Below, piece by piece: positions 54,221 through 64,000 of a stretch of DNA of 64,000 bases. Made by a program: the position numbers and the translations under genes. The notes below the pieces were generated by a model. It saw only the letters and a list, made by a program, of their open reading frames with translations, did not search any database and was not told the origin of the DNA. Source of the DNA: Bathymodiolus brooksi (lineage: Eukaryota > Mollusca > Bivalvia > Mytilida > Modiolidae); NCBI GenBank assembly GCA_963680875.1, contig OY804589.1:32962962-33026961 (forward strand), in the 5' to 3' direction. Position 1 is the first letter of the stretch; each line of letters starts with the position of its first letter.

Positions 54221-56250
54221 AAATCCTGCTTCTTAATAGACACCCGCCGTCGTGTTTCTCATATATACAGTCAAAAACCTCCTTCTTAATTAACACCCGC
54301 CGTCGTGTTTCTCATATATACAGTCAAAAACCTGCTTCATAATAGATATCCGTCGTCTTGTTTCTCCTATATACAGTCAAAATCCTGCTTCTTAATAGAC
54401 AGCCGTCGTCGTGTTTCTCATATATACAGTCAAAATCCTGCTTCTTAATAGACACCCGTCGTCGTGTTTCTCATATATACAGTCAAAATCCTGCTTCTTA
54501 ATAGACAGCCGTCGTCGTGTTTCTCATATATACAGTCAAAATCCTGTTTCTTAATAGACACCCGTCGTCGTGTTTCTCCTATATACAGTCAAAATCCTGC
54601 TTCTTAATAGACACCCGTCGTCGTGTTTCTCATATATACAGTCAAAATCCTGCTTCTTAATAGACAGCCGTCGTCATGTTTCTCATATATACAGTCAAAA
54701 TCCTGCTTCTTAATAGACAGCCGTCGTCGTGTTTCTCATATATACAGTCAAAATCCTGCTTCTTAATAGACAGCCGTCGTCGTGTTTCTCATATATACAG
54801 TGAAAATCCTGCTTCTTAATAGACACCCGTCGTCGTGTTTCTCATATATACAGTCAAAATCCTGCTTCTTAATAGATAGCCGTCGTCGTGTTTCTCATAT
54901 ATACAGTCAAAATCCTGCTTCTTAATAGACACCCGTCGTCGTGTTTCTCCTATATACAGTCAAAATCCTGCTTCTTAATAGACACCCGTCGTCGTGTTTC
55001 TCATATATACAGTCAAAATCCTGATTCTTAATAGACAGCGTCGTCGTGTTTCTCATATATACAGTCAAAAACCTGTTTCCTAATAGGCACCCGTCGTCGT
55101 GTTTCTCATATATACAGTCAAAATCCTGCTTCTTAATAGACACCCGTCGTCGTGTTTCTCATATATACAGTCAAAATCCTGCTTCTTGATAGACACCCGT
55201 CGTCGTGTTTCTCCTATATACAATCAAAATCCTACTTCTTAATAGACACCCGTCGTCGTGTTTCTCATATATACAGTCAAAATCCTGCTTCTTAATAGAC
55301 ACCCGTCGTCGTGTTTCTCATATATACAGTCAAAATCCTGCTTCTTAATAGACACCCGTGGTCGTGTTTGTCCTATATACAGTCAAAAACCTGCTTCTTA
55401 ATAGACACCCGGCGTCGTGTTTCTCATATATACAGTCAAAATCCTGCTTCTTAATAGACACCCGCCGTCGTGTTTCTCATATATACAGTCAAAAACCTCC
55501 TTCTTAATTAACACCCGCCGTCGTGTTTCTCATATATACAGTCAAAAACCTGCTTCATAATAGATATCCGTCGTCTTGTTTCTCCTATATACAGTCAAAA
55601 TCCTGCTTCTTAATAGACAGCCGTCGTCGTGTTTCTCATATATACAGTCAAAATCCTGCTTCTTAATAGACACCCGTCGTCGTGTTTCTCATATATACAG
55701 TCAAAATCCTACTTCTTAATAGACAGCCGTCGTCGTGTTTCTCATATATACAGTCAAAATCCTGTTTCTTAATAGACACCCGTCGTCGTGTTTCTCCTAT
55801 ATACAGTCAAAATCCTGCTTCTTAATAGACACCCGTCGTCGTGTTTCTCATATATACAGTCAAAATCCTGCTTCTTAATAGACAGCCGTCGTCATGTTTC
55901 TCATATATACAGTCAAAATCCTGCTTCTTAATAGACAGCCGTCGTCGTGTTTCTCATATATACAGTCAAAATCCTGCTTCTTAATAGACAGCCGTCGTCG
56001 TGTTTCTCATATATACAGTGAAAATCCTGCTTCTTAATAGACACCCGTCGTCGTGTTTCTCATATATACAGTCAAAATCCTGCTTCTTAATAGACACCCG
56101 TCGTCGTGTTTCTCATATATACAGTCAAAATCCTGCTTCTTAATAGACACCCGTCGTCGTGTTTCTCCTATATACAGTCAAAATCCTGCTTCTTAATAGA
56201 CACCCGTCGTCGTGTTTCTCATATATACAGTCAAAATCCTGATTCTTAAT
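53762..56250 (+). repeat. 1,218-bp tandem duplication (23 monomers minus 1 bp)
   Basis: Units about 53,762-54,979 and 54,980-56,197, with the match running on to about 56,250. GACAGCGTCG recurs at 53,818 and 55,036, TGTCCTATATAC at 54,151 and 55,369, and CAGTGAAAATCC with its TGAAAAT at 54,801 and 56,019. The first unit overlaps the second unit of the 847-bp pair, so the 1,218-bp unit was probably cut from already duplicated DNA. Small differences exist, such as AATAGATAGCC near 54,870 in the first unit only. Confidence 0.82.
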
Positions 56251-59014
56251 AGACAGCCGTCGTCGTGTTTCTCATATATACAGTCAAAATCCTGCTTCTT
56301 AATAGACACCCGTCGTCGTGTTTCTCATATATACAGTCAAAATCCTGCTTCTTATTAGACACCCGTCGTCGTGTTTCTCCTATATACAGTCAAAAACCTG
56401 CTTTTTAATAGACACCCGCCGTCGTGTTTCTCATATATACAGTCAAAAACCTGCTTCTTAATAGACACCCGTCGTCGTGTTTCTCCTATATACAGTCAAA
56501 ATCCTGCTTCTTAATAGACAGCCATCGTCGTGTTTCTCATATATACAGTCTAAATTCTGCTTCTTAATAGACACCCGTCGTCGTGTTTCTCCTATATACA
56601 GTCAAAATCCTGCTTCTTAATAGACAGCGTCGTCGTGTTTCTCATATATACAGTCAAAAACCTGCTTCTTAATAGGCACCCGTCGTCGTGTTTCTCATAT
56701 ATACAGTCAAAATCCTGCTTCTTAATAGACACCCGTCGTCGTGTTTCTCATATATACAGTCAAAATCCTGCTTCTTATTAGACACCCGTCGTCGTGTTTC
56801 TCCTATATACAGTCAAAAACCTGCTTCTTAATAGACACCCGCCGTCGTGTTTCTCATATATACAGTCAAAAACCTGCTTCTTAATAGACACCCGTCGTCG
56901 TGTTTCTCCTATATACAGTCAAAATCCTGCTTCTTAATAGACAGCCATCGTCGTGTTTCTCATATATACAGTCTAAATTCTGCTTCTTAATAGACACCCG
57001 TCGTCGTGTTTCTCATATATACAGTCAAAATCCTGCTTCTTAATAGACAGCGTCGTCGTGTTTCTCATATATACAGTCAAAAACCTGCTTCTTAATAGGC
57101 ACCCGTCGTCGTGTTTCTCATATATACAGTCAAAATCCTGCTTCTTAATAGACACCCGTCGTCGTGTTTCTCATATATACAGTCAAAATCCTGCTTCTTG
57201 ATAGACACCCGTCGTCGTGTTTCTCCTATATACAGTCATAAACCTGCTTCTTAATAGACACCCGCCGTCGTGTTTCTCCTATATACAGTCAAAATCCTGC
57301 TTCTTAAAAGACACTCGTCGTCGTGTTTCTCCTATATACAATCAAAATCCTACTTCTTAATTAACACCCGCCGTCGTGTTTCTCATATATACAGTCAAAA
57401 ACCTGCTTCATAATAGATATCCGTCGTCTTGTTTCTCCTATATACAGTCAAAATCCTGCTTCTTAATAGACAGCCGTCGTCGTGTTTCTCATATATACAG
57501 TCAAAATCCTGCTTCTTAATAGACACCCGTCGTCGTGTTTCTCATATATACAGTCAAAATCCTGCTTCTTAATAGACAGCCGTCGTCGTGTTTCTCATAT
57601 ATACAGTCAAAATCCTGCTTCTTAATAGACACCCGTCGTCGTGTTTCTCATATATACAGTCAAAATCCTGCTTCTTAATAGACACCCGTCGTCGTGTTTC
57701 TCATATATACAGTCAAAATCCTGCTTCTTAATAGACAGCCGTCGTCGTGTTTCTCATATATACACTCAAAATTCTGCTTCTTAATAGACACCCGTCGTCG
57801 TGTTTCTCCTATATACAGTCAAAAACCTGCTTCTTAATAGACACCCGCCGTCGTGTTTCTCATATATACAGTCAAAAACCTGCTTCTTAATAGACACCCA
57901 CCGTTGTGTTTCTCATATATACAGTCAAAAACCTGCTTCTTAATAGACACCCGTCGTCGTGTTTCTCCTATATACAGTCAAAATCCTGCTTCTTAATAGA
58001 CACCCGTCGTCGTGTTTCTCATATATACAGTCAAAAACCTGCTTCTTAATAGACACCCGTCGTCGTGTTTCTCATATATACAGTCAAAATCCTGCTTCTT
58101 AATAGACACCCGTCGTCGTGTTTCTCATATATACAGTAAAAATCCTGCTATTTAATATACAGCCGCCGTCTTGTTTCTCATATATACAGTCAACATCCTG
58201 CTTCTTAATAGACACCCGTTGTCGTGTTTTTCATATATATACAGTCAAAAACCTGCTTCTTAGTAGACACCCGTCGTCGTGTTTCTCATATATATACAGT
58301 CAAAATCCTGCTTCTTAATAGACACCCGTCGTCCTGTTTCTCATATATACAGTCAAAAACCTACTTCTTAGTAAACACCCGTCGTGGTGTTTCTCATATA
58401 TACAGTCAGAAACCTGCTTCTTAATAGACACCCGTCGTCGTGTTTCTCATATATACAGTCAAAAACCTGCTTCTTAATAGGCACCCGTCGTCTTGTTTCT
58501 CATATATACAGTCAAGATCCTGCTTCTTAATAGACACCCGTCGTCGTGTTTCTCATATATACAGTCAAAATCCTGCTTCTTAATAGACAGCCGTCGTCGT
58601 GTTTCTCATATATACAGTCAAAATCCTGCTTCTTAATAGACACCCGTCGTCGTGTTTCTACTATATACAGTCAAAATCCTGCTTCTTAATAGACACCCGT
58701 CGTCGTGTTTCTCATATATACAATCAAAATCCTACTTCTTGATAGACACCCGTCGTCGTGTTTCTCATATATACAGTCAAAATCCTGCTTCTTAATAGAC
58801 ACCCGTCGTCGTGTTTCTCATATATACAGTCAAAATCCTGCTTCTTAATAGACACTCGTGGTCGTGTTTTTCCTATATACAGTCAAAAACCTGCTTCTTA
58901 ATAGACACCCGCCGACGTGTTTCTCCTATATACATTCAAATTCTTGCTTCTTAATAGACATTCGTCGTCGTGTTTCTCATATATACAGTCAAAATCCTGC
59001 TTCTTAATAGACAG
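56251..59014 (+). repeat. Satellite with a short 423/424-bp tandem pair
   Basis: Only satellite. CTTATTAG monomers at 56,351 and 56,774, and GACAGCGTCG monomers near 56,625 and 57,050, show an 8-monomer tandem duplication between about 56.3 and 57.2 kb. From 58.1 kb the 55-bp-monomer cassette of the 45.9 and 47.4 kb type reappears, with a private GCTATTTAAT near 58,148. The last TTAATTAA monomer of the window is near 57,357. Confidence 0.76.
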
Positions 59015-61826
59015 CCGTCGTCGTGTTTCTCATATATACAGTCAAAATCCTGCTTCTTAATAGACACCCGTCGTCGTGTTTCTCATATATACAGTCAAAA
59101 TCCTGCTTCTTAGTAGACACCCGTCGTCGTGTTTCTCATATATACAGTCAAAAACCTGCTTCTTAATAGACACCCGTCGTCGTGTTTCTCCTATATGCAG
59201 TCAAAATCCTCCTTCTTAATAGACAGCCGTCGTCGTGTTTCTCATATATACAGTAAACATCCTGCTTCTTAATAGACACCCGTCGTCGTGTTTTTCATAT
59301 ATATACAGTCAAAAACCTGCTTCTTAGTAGACACCCGTCGTCGTGTTTCTCATATATATACAGTCAAAATCCTGCTTCTTAATAGACACCCGTCGTCCTG
59401 TTTCTCATATATACAGTCAAAAACCTGCTTCTTAGTAAACAACCGTCGTCGTGTTTCTCATATATACAGTCAGAAACCTGCTTCTTAATAGACACCCGTC
59501 GTCGTGTTTCTCATATATACAGTCAAAAACCTGCTTCTTAATAGGCACCCGTCGTCGTGTTTCTCATATATACAGTCAAAATCCTGCTTCTTAATAGACA
59601 CCCGTCGTCGTGTTTCTCATATATAGTCAAAATCCTGCTTCTTAATAGACAGCCGTCGTCGTGTTTCTCATATATACAGTCAAAATCCTGCTTCTTAATA
59701 GACACCCGTCGTCGTGTTTCTCCTATATACTGTCAAAACCCTGCTTCTTAATAGACACCCGTCGTCGTGTTTCTCCTATATACAATCAAAATCCTACTTC
59801 TTAATAGACACCCGTCGTCGTGTTTCTCATATATACAGTCAAAATCCTGCTTCTTAATAGACACCCGTCGTCGTGTTTCTCATATATACAGTCAAAATCC
59901 TGCTTCTTAATAGACACCCGTGGTCGTGTTTCTCCTATATACAGTCAAAAACCTGCTTCTTAATAGACACCCGCGTCGTGTTTCTCCTATATACAGTCAA
60001 AATCCTGCTTCTTAATAGACAGCCGTCGTCGTGTTTCTCATATATACAGTCAAAATCCTGCTTCTTAATAGACACCCGTCGTCGTGTTTCTCATATATAC
60101 AGTCAAAATCCTGCTTCTTAGTAGACACCCGTCGTCGTGTTTCTCATATATACAGTCAAAATCCTGCTTCTTAATAGACACCCGTCGTCGTGTTTCTCAT
60201 ATATACAGTCAAAATCCTGCTTCTTAGTAGACACCCGTCGTCGTGTTTCTCATATATACAGTCAAAAACCTGCTTCTTAATAGACACCCGTCGTCGTGTT
60301 TCTCCTATATGCAGTCAAAATCCTCCTTCTTAATAGACAGCCGTCGTCGTGTTTCTCATATATACAGTAAACATCCTGCTTCTTAATAGACACCCGTCGT
60401 CGTGTTTTTCATATATATACAGTCAAAAACCTGCTTCTTAGTAGACACCCGTCGTCGTGTTTCTCATATATATACAGTCAAAATCCTGCTTCTTAATAGA
60501 CACCCGTCGTCCTGTTTCTCATATATACAGTCAAAAACCTGCTTCTTAGTAAACAACCGTCGTCGTGTTTCTCATATATACAGTCAGAAACCTGCTTCTT
60601 AATAGACACCCGTCGTCGTGTTTCTCATATATACAGTCAAAAACCTGCTTCTTAATAGGCACCCGTCGTCGTGTTTCTCATATATACAGTCAAAATCCTG
60701 CTTCTTAATAGACACCCGTCGTCGTGTTTCTCATATATAGTCAAAATCCTGCTTCTTAATAGACAGCCGTCGTCGTGTTTCTCATATATACAGTCAAAAT
60801 CCTGCTTCTTAATAGACACCCGTCGTCGTGTTTCTCCTATATACTGTCAAAACCCTGCTTCTTAATAGACACCCGTCGTCGTGTTTCTCCTATATACAAT
60901 CAAAATCCTACTTCTTAATAGACACCCGTCGTCGTGTTTCTCATATATACAGTCAAAATCCTGCTTCTTAATAGACACCCGTCGTCGTGTTTCTCATATA
61001 TACAGTCAAAATCCTGCTTCTTAATAGACACCCGTGGTCGTGTTTCTCCTATATACAGTCAAAAACCTGCTTCTTAATAGACACCCGCGTCGTGTTTCTC
61101 CTATATACAGTCAAAATCCTGCTTCTTAATAGACAGCCGTCGTCGTGTTTCTCATATATACAGTCAAAATCCTGCTTCTTAATAGACACCCGTCGTCGTG
61201 TTTCTCATATATACAGTCAAAATCCTGCTTCTTAGTAGACACCCGTCGTCGTGTTTCTCATATATACAGTCAAAATCCTGCTTCTTAATAGACACCCGTC
61301 GTCGTGTTTCTCATATATACAGTCAAAATCCTGCTTCTTAGTAGACACCCGTCGTCGTGTTTCTCATATATACAGTCAAAAACCTGCTTCTTAATAGACA
61401 CCCGTCGTCGTGTTTCTCCTATATGCAGTCAAAATCCTCCTTCTTAATAGACAGCCGTCGTCGTGTTTCTCATATATACAGTAAACATCCTGCTTCTTAA
61501 TAGACAGCCGTCGTCGTGTTTTTCATATATATACAGTCAAAAACCTGCTTCTTAGTAGACACCCGTCGTCGTGTTTCTCATATATATACAGTCAAAATCC
61601 TGCTTCTTAATAGACACCCGTCGTCCTGTTTCTCATATATACAGTCAAAAACCTGCTTCTTAGTAAACAACCGTCGTCGTGTTTCTCATATATACAGTCA
61701 GAAACCTGCTTCTTAATAGACACCCGTCGTCGTGTTTCTCATATATACAGTCAAAAACCTGCTTCTTAATAGGCACCCGTCGTCGTGTTTCTCATATATA
61801 CAGTCAAAATCCTGCTTCTTAATAGA
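59015..61826 (+). repeat. 1,114-bp tandem triplication (2.5 copies)
   Basis: Units 59,015-60,128, 60,129-61,242 and a partial third from 61,243 to about 61,826. The marker GCAGTC after CCTATAT is at 59,197, 60,311 and 61,425. The length is 21 monomers plus 1 bp, which fits two 55-bp monomers (+4), one CATATATAGTC monomer that lost 2 bp (near 59,622 and 60,736) and one CCCGCGTCG monomer that lost 1 bp (near 59,973 and 61,087). The third copy lacks the 2-bp loss and diverges there. One difference seen: ACAGCCG near 61,505 against ACACCCG. Confidence 0.87.
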
Positions 61827-64000
61827 CATCCGTCGTCGTGTTTCTCATAAATACAGTCAAAATCCTGCTTCTTAATAGACAGCCGTCGTCGTGTTTCTCA
61901 TATATACAGTCAAAATCCTGCTTCTTAATAGACACCCGTCGTCGTGTTTCTCATATATACAGTCAAAATCCTGCTTCTTAATAGACACCCGTGGTCGTGT
62001 TTCTCCTATATACAGTCAAAAACCTGCTTCTTAATAGACACCCGCCGTCGTGTTTCTCCTATATACAGTCAAAATCCTGCTTCTTAATAGACAGCCGTCG
62101 TCGTGTTTCTCATATATACAGTCAAAATCCTGCTTCTTAATAGACACCCGTCGTCGTGTTTCTCATATATACAGTCAAAATCCTGCTTCTTAGTAGACAC
62201 CCGTCGTCGTGTTTCTCATATATACAGTCAAAATCCTGCTTCTTAATAGACACCCGTCGTCATTTTTCTCATATATACAGTCAAAATCCTGCTTCTTAGT
62301 AGACACCCGTCGTCGTGTTTATCCTATATGCAGTCAAAATCCTCATTCTTAATAGACAGCCGCGTCTTGTTTCTCATATATACAGTCAACATCCTGCTTC
62401 TTAATAGACACCCGTCGTCGTGTTTTTCATATATATACAGTCAAAAACCTGCTTCTTAATAGACACCCGTCGTCCTGTTTCTCATATATACAGTCAAAAA
62501 CCTGCTTCTTAGTAGACACCCGTCGTCGTGTTTCTCATATATACAGTCAGAAACCTGCTTCTTAATAGACACCCGTCGTCGTGTTTCTCATATATACAGT
62601 CAAAAACCTGCTTCTTAATAGGCACCCGTCGTCGTGTTTCTCATATATATACAGTCAAAATCCTGCTTCTTAATAGACACCCGTCGTCCTGTTTCTCATA
62701 TATACAGTCAAAAACCTGCTTCTTAGTAGATACCCGTCGTCGTGTTTCTCATATATACAGTCAGAAACCTGCTTCTTAATAGACACCCGCCGTCGTGTTT
62801 CTCATATATACAGTCAAAAACCTGCTTCTTAATAGGCACCCGTCGTCGTGTTTCTCATATATACAGTCAAAATCCTGCTTCTTAATAGACACCCGTCGTC
62901 GTGTTTCTCATATATACAGTCAAAATCCTGCTTCTTAATAGACAGCCGTCGTCGTGTTTCTCATATATACAGTCAAAATCCTGCTTCTTAATAGACACCC
63001 GCCGTCGTGTTTCTCCTATATACAGTCAAAAACCTGCTTCTTAATAGACACCCGTCGTCGTGTTTCTCCTATATGCAGTCAAAATCCTCCTTCTTAAAAG
63101 ACAGCGTCGTCGTGTTTCTCATATATACAGTAAACATCCTGCTTCTTAATAGACACCCGTCGTCGTGTTTTTCATATATACAGTCAAAAACCTGCTTCTT
63201 AGTAGACACCCGTCGTCGTGTTTCTCATATATATACAGTCAAAATTCTGCTTCTTAATAGACACCCGTCGTCCTGTTTCTCATATATACAGTCAAAAACC
63301 TGCTTCTTAGTAAACAACCGTCGTCGTGTTTCTCATATATACAGTCAAAAACCTGCTTCATAATAGATACCCGTCGTCGTGTTTCTCCTATATACAGTCA
63401 AAATCCTGCTTCTTAATAGACAGCCGTCGTCGTGTTTCTCATATATACAGTCAAAAACCTGCTTCTTAATAGACACCCGTGGTCGTGTTTCTCCTATATA
63501 CAGTCAAAAACCTGCTTCTTAATAGACACCCGCCGTCGTGTTTCTCCTATATACAGTCAAAATCCTGCTTCTTAATAGACAGCCGTCGTCGTGTTTCTCA
63601 TATATACAGTCAAAATCCTGCTTCTTAATAGACACCCGTCGTCGTGTTTCTCATATATACAGTCAAAATCCTGCTTCTTAGTAGACACCCGTCGTCGTAT
63701 TTCTCATATATACAGTCAAAATCCTGCTTCTTAATAGACATCCGTCGTCATTTTTCTCATATATACAGTCAAAATCCTGCTTCTTAGTAGACACCCGTCG
63801 TCGTGTTTCTCCTATATGCAGTCAAAATCCTCATTCTTAATAGACAGCCGCCGTCTTGTTTCTCATATATACAGTCAACATCCTGCTTCTTAATAGACAC
63901 CCGTCGTCGTGTTTTTCATATATATACAGTCAAAAACCTGCTTCTTAATAGACACCCGTCGTCCTGTTTCTCATATATACAGTCAAAAACCTGCTTCTTA
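61827..64000 (+). repeat. 1,488-bp tandem unit, second copy cut by window end
   Basis: The first unit runs from about 61,971 to 63,458 and the second from 63,459 past the window edge. GTGGTCG is at 61,991 and 63,479, and CATTTTTCTC at 62,261 and 63,749, both 1,488 bp apart (28 monomers plus 4 bp). The first unit has lost one C near 62,360 (GCCGCGTCTTG against GCCGCCGTCTTG). A stretch near 62.4-62.8 kb has the same order of variants as 8.9-9.3 kb. Only satellite is present. Confidence 0.82.

Larger units (their letters stand above)
1..64000 (+). repeat. 53-bp tandem satellite array, whole window
   Basis: Every part of the window reads as head-to-tail copies of a 53-bp monomer in one orientation. 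Landmarks by monomer base: TCATATATAC 1-10, AGTCAAAA 11-18, CCTGCTTCTT 20-29, AATAGAC 30-36, CCGTCGTCGTG 39-49. Common two-state sites are base 3 (A/C), 19 (T/A), 31 (A/G), 38 (C/G) and 42 (T/C). Rarer linked states include A16G, A35G, G47C and the triple A31G/G34A/C38A. Most monomers are exactly 53 bp; a minority gain TA in the TATATA tract (55 bp) or lose 1 bp near bases 39-41. No inverted monomers, unique spacers or insertions were seen. The first base is a monomer start and the last falls inside a monomer, so the array continues both ways. This is typical of eukaryotic heterochromatic satellite; the family is not one I recognise. Confidence 0.97.

Noticed and set aside
1..64000. Protein-coding genes from the 60-118 residue open frames
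   Set aside because: They are made entirely of the satellite. Starts are GTG or TTG inside the monomer with no gene-like context, 53 bp is out of frame, each monomer carries TAA-TAG in one + frame, and longer frames appear only where 55-bp or 52-bp monomers shift the phase. The longest (63,007-63,363, 118 residues) has the same cause.
1..64000. CRISPR array
   Set aside because: The regular unit has no unique spacers; the whole 53 bp repeats, and there are no cas genes or leader. Array size and composition also fit satellite instead.
1..64000. CENP-B box in the monomer
   Set aside because: The - strand has a CGGG core at monomer bases 38-41, but the upstream TTCG and the central A required at the canonical spacing are absent (AAAC and C are found there).
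1..64000. G-quadruplex or i-motif forming repeat
   Set aside because: Only one run of three C (three G on the - strand) occurs per 53 bp, too widely spaced for a standard intramolecular quadruplex.
1..64000. tRNA, rRNA or polymerase III-type elements
   Set aside because: No A-box/B-box pair, cloverleaf arms or conserved rRNA segments are seen in the monomer or its variants.
1..64000. Transposon or retroelement insertion inside the array
   Set aside because: Monomer phase continues through all the sequence read; the only interruptions are 1-2 bp indels within monomers. TTAA and TTAATTAA are part of the repeat and not target-site duplications.
1..64000. Telomeric repeat or subtelomere end
   Set aside because: No short telomere-type hexamer or heptamer tract is present; the nearby CGTCGTCG is an internal part of the monomer.
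1..64000. A new defence, toxin or regulatory system
   Set aside because: No coding sequence, structured RNA or promoter architecture is visible. The only organised signal is the hierarchy of satellite duplications.

Overview
The whole 64 kb window is one uninterrupted array of a 53-bp tandem satellite. All monomers lie in the same orientation and the array runs off both ends of the window. I found no gene, RNA gene, mobile element, CRISPR array or unique sequence. The monomer (phase set so that base 1 of the window is monomer base 1) starts TCATATATAC, has AGTCAAAA at 11-18, CCTGCTTCTTAATAG at 20-34, and a CpG cluster CCGTCGTCGTG at 39-49. I count its composition as 14 A, 18 T, 14 C and 7 G, about 40% GC and strongly G-poor on the + strand. 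The window holds roughly 1,200 monomers.

A homogeneous array of this size points to constitutive heterochromatin (centromeric, pericentromeric or subtelomeric satellite) in a eukaryotic chromosome. I do not recognise the family and cannot name the organism. The short open frames on both strands are by-products: 53 is not a multiple of 3, one of the three + frames carries TAA-TAG in each monomer, and the longer frames arise only where a 2-bp gain or 1-bp loss shifts phase. Nearly all start at a GTG inside the repeat.

The structure of interest is at the kilobase scale. Variant monomers serve as markers and show nested segmental tandem duplications. 1-12.7 kb: a roughly 2.0-2.3 kb higher-order repeat, six marker-bearing copies. 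6.6-27.1 kb: a macro-duplication with a 9,672-bp base period; copy 1 (6,601-16,272) gained a 2,075-bp tandem duplication and copy 2 (16,273 to about 27,120) gained a 3,186-bp one. 26.0-31.3 kb: a 2,601-bp tandem pair that includes the end of macro copy 2. 31.3-43.2 kb: about 1.1-1.3 kb units rich in a diverged TTAATTAA-bearing monomer. 43.2-47.9 kb: a cassette at roughly 1.5-2.6 kb spacing. 48.0-50.5 kb: a 1,272-bp pair. 50.5-57.2 kb: 847-, 953-, 1,218- and about 424-bp pairs. 59.0-61.8 kb: a 1,114-bp triplet. 62.0-64.0 kb: a 1,488-bp unit, cut by the window end.

This fits repeated unequal crossing-over or similar amplification between out-of-register monomers. Junction coordinates come from reading diagnostic bases by eye; single-base accuracy holds only where stated, and identity between copies was sampled rather than computed.
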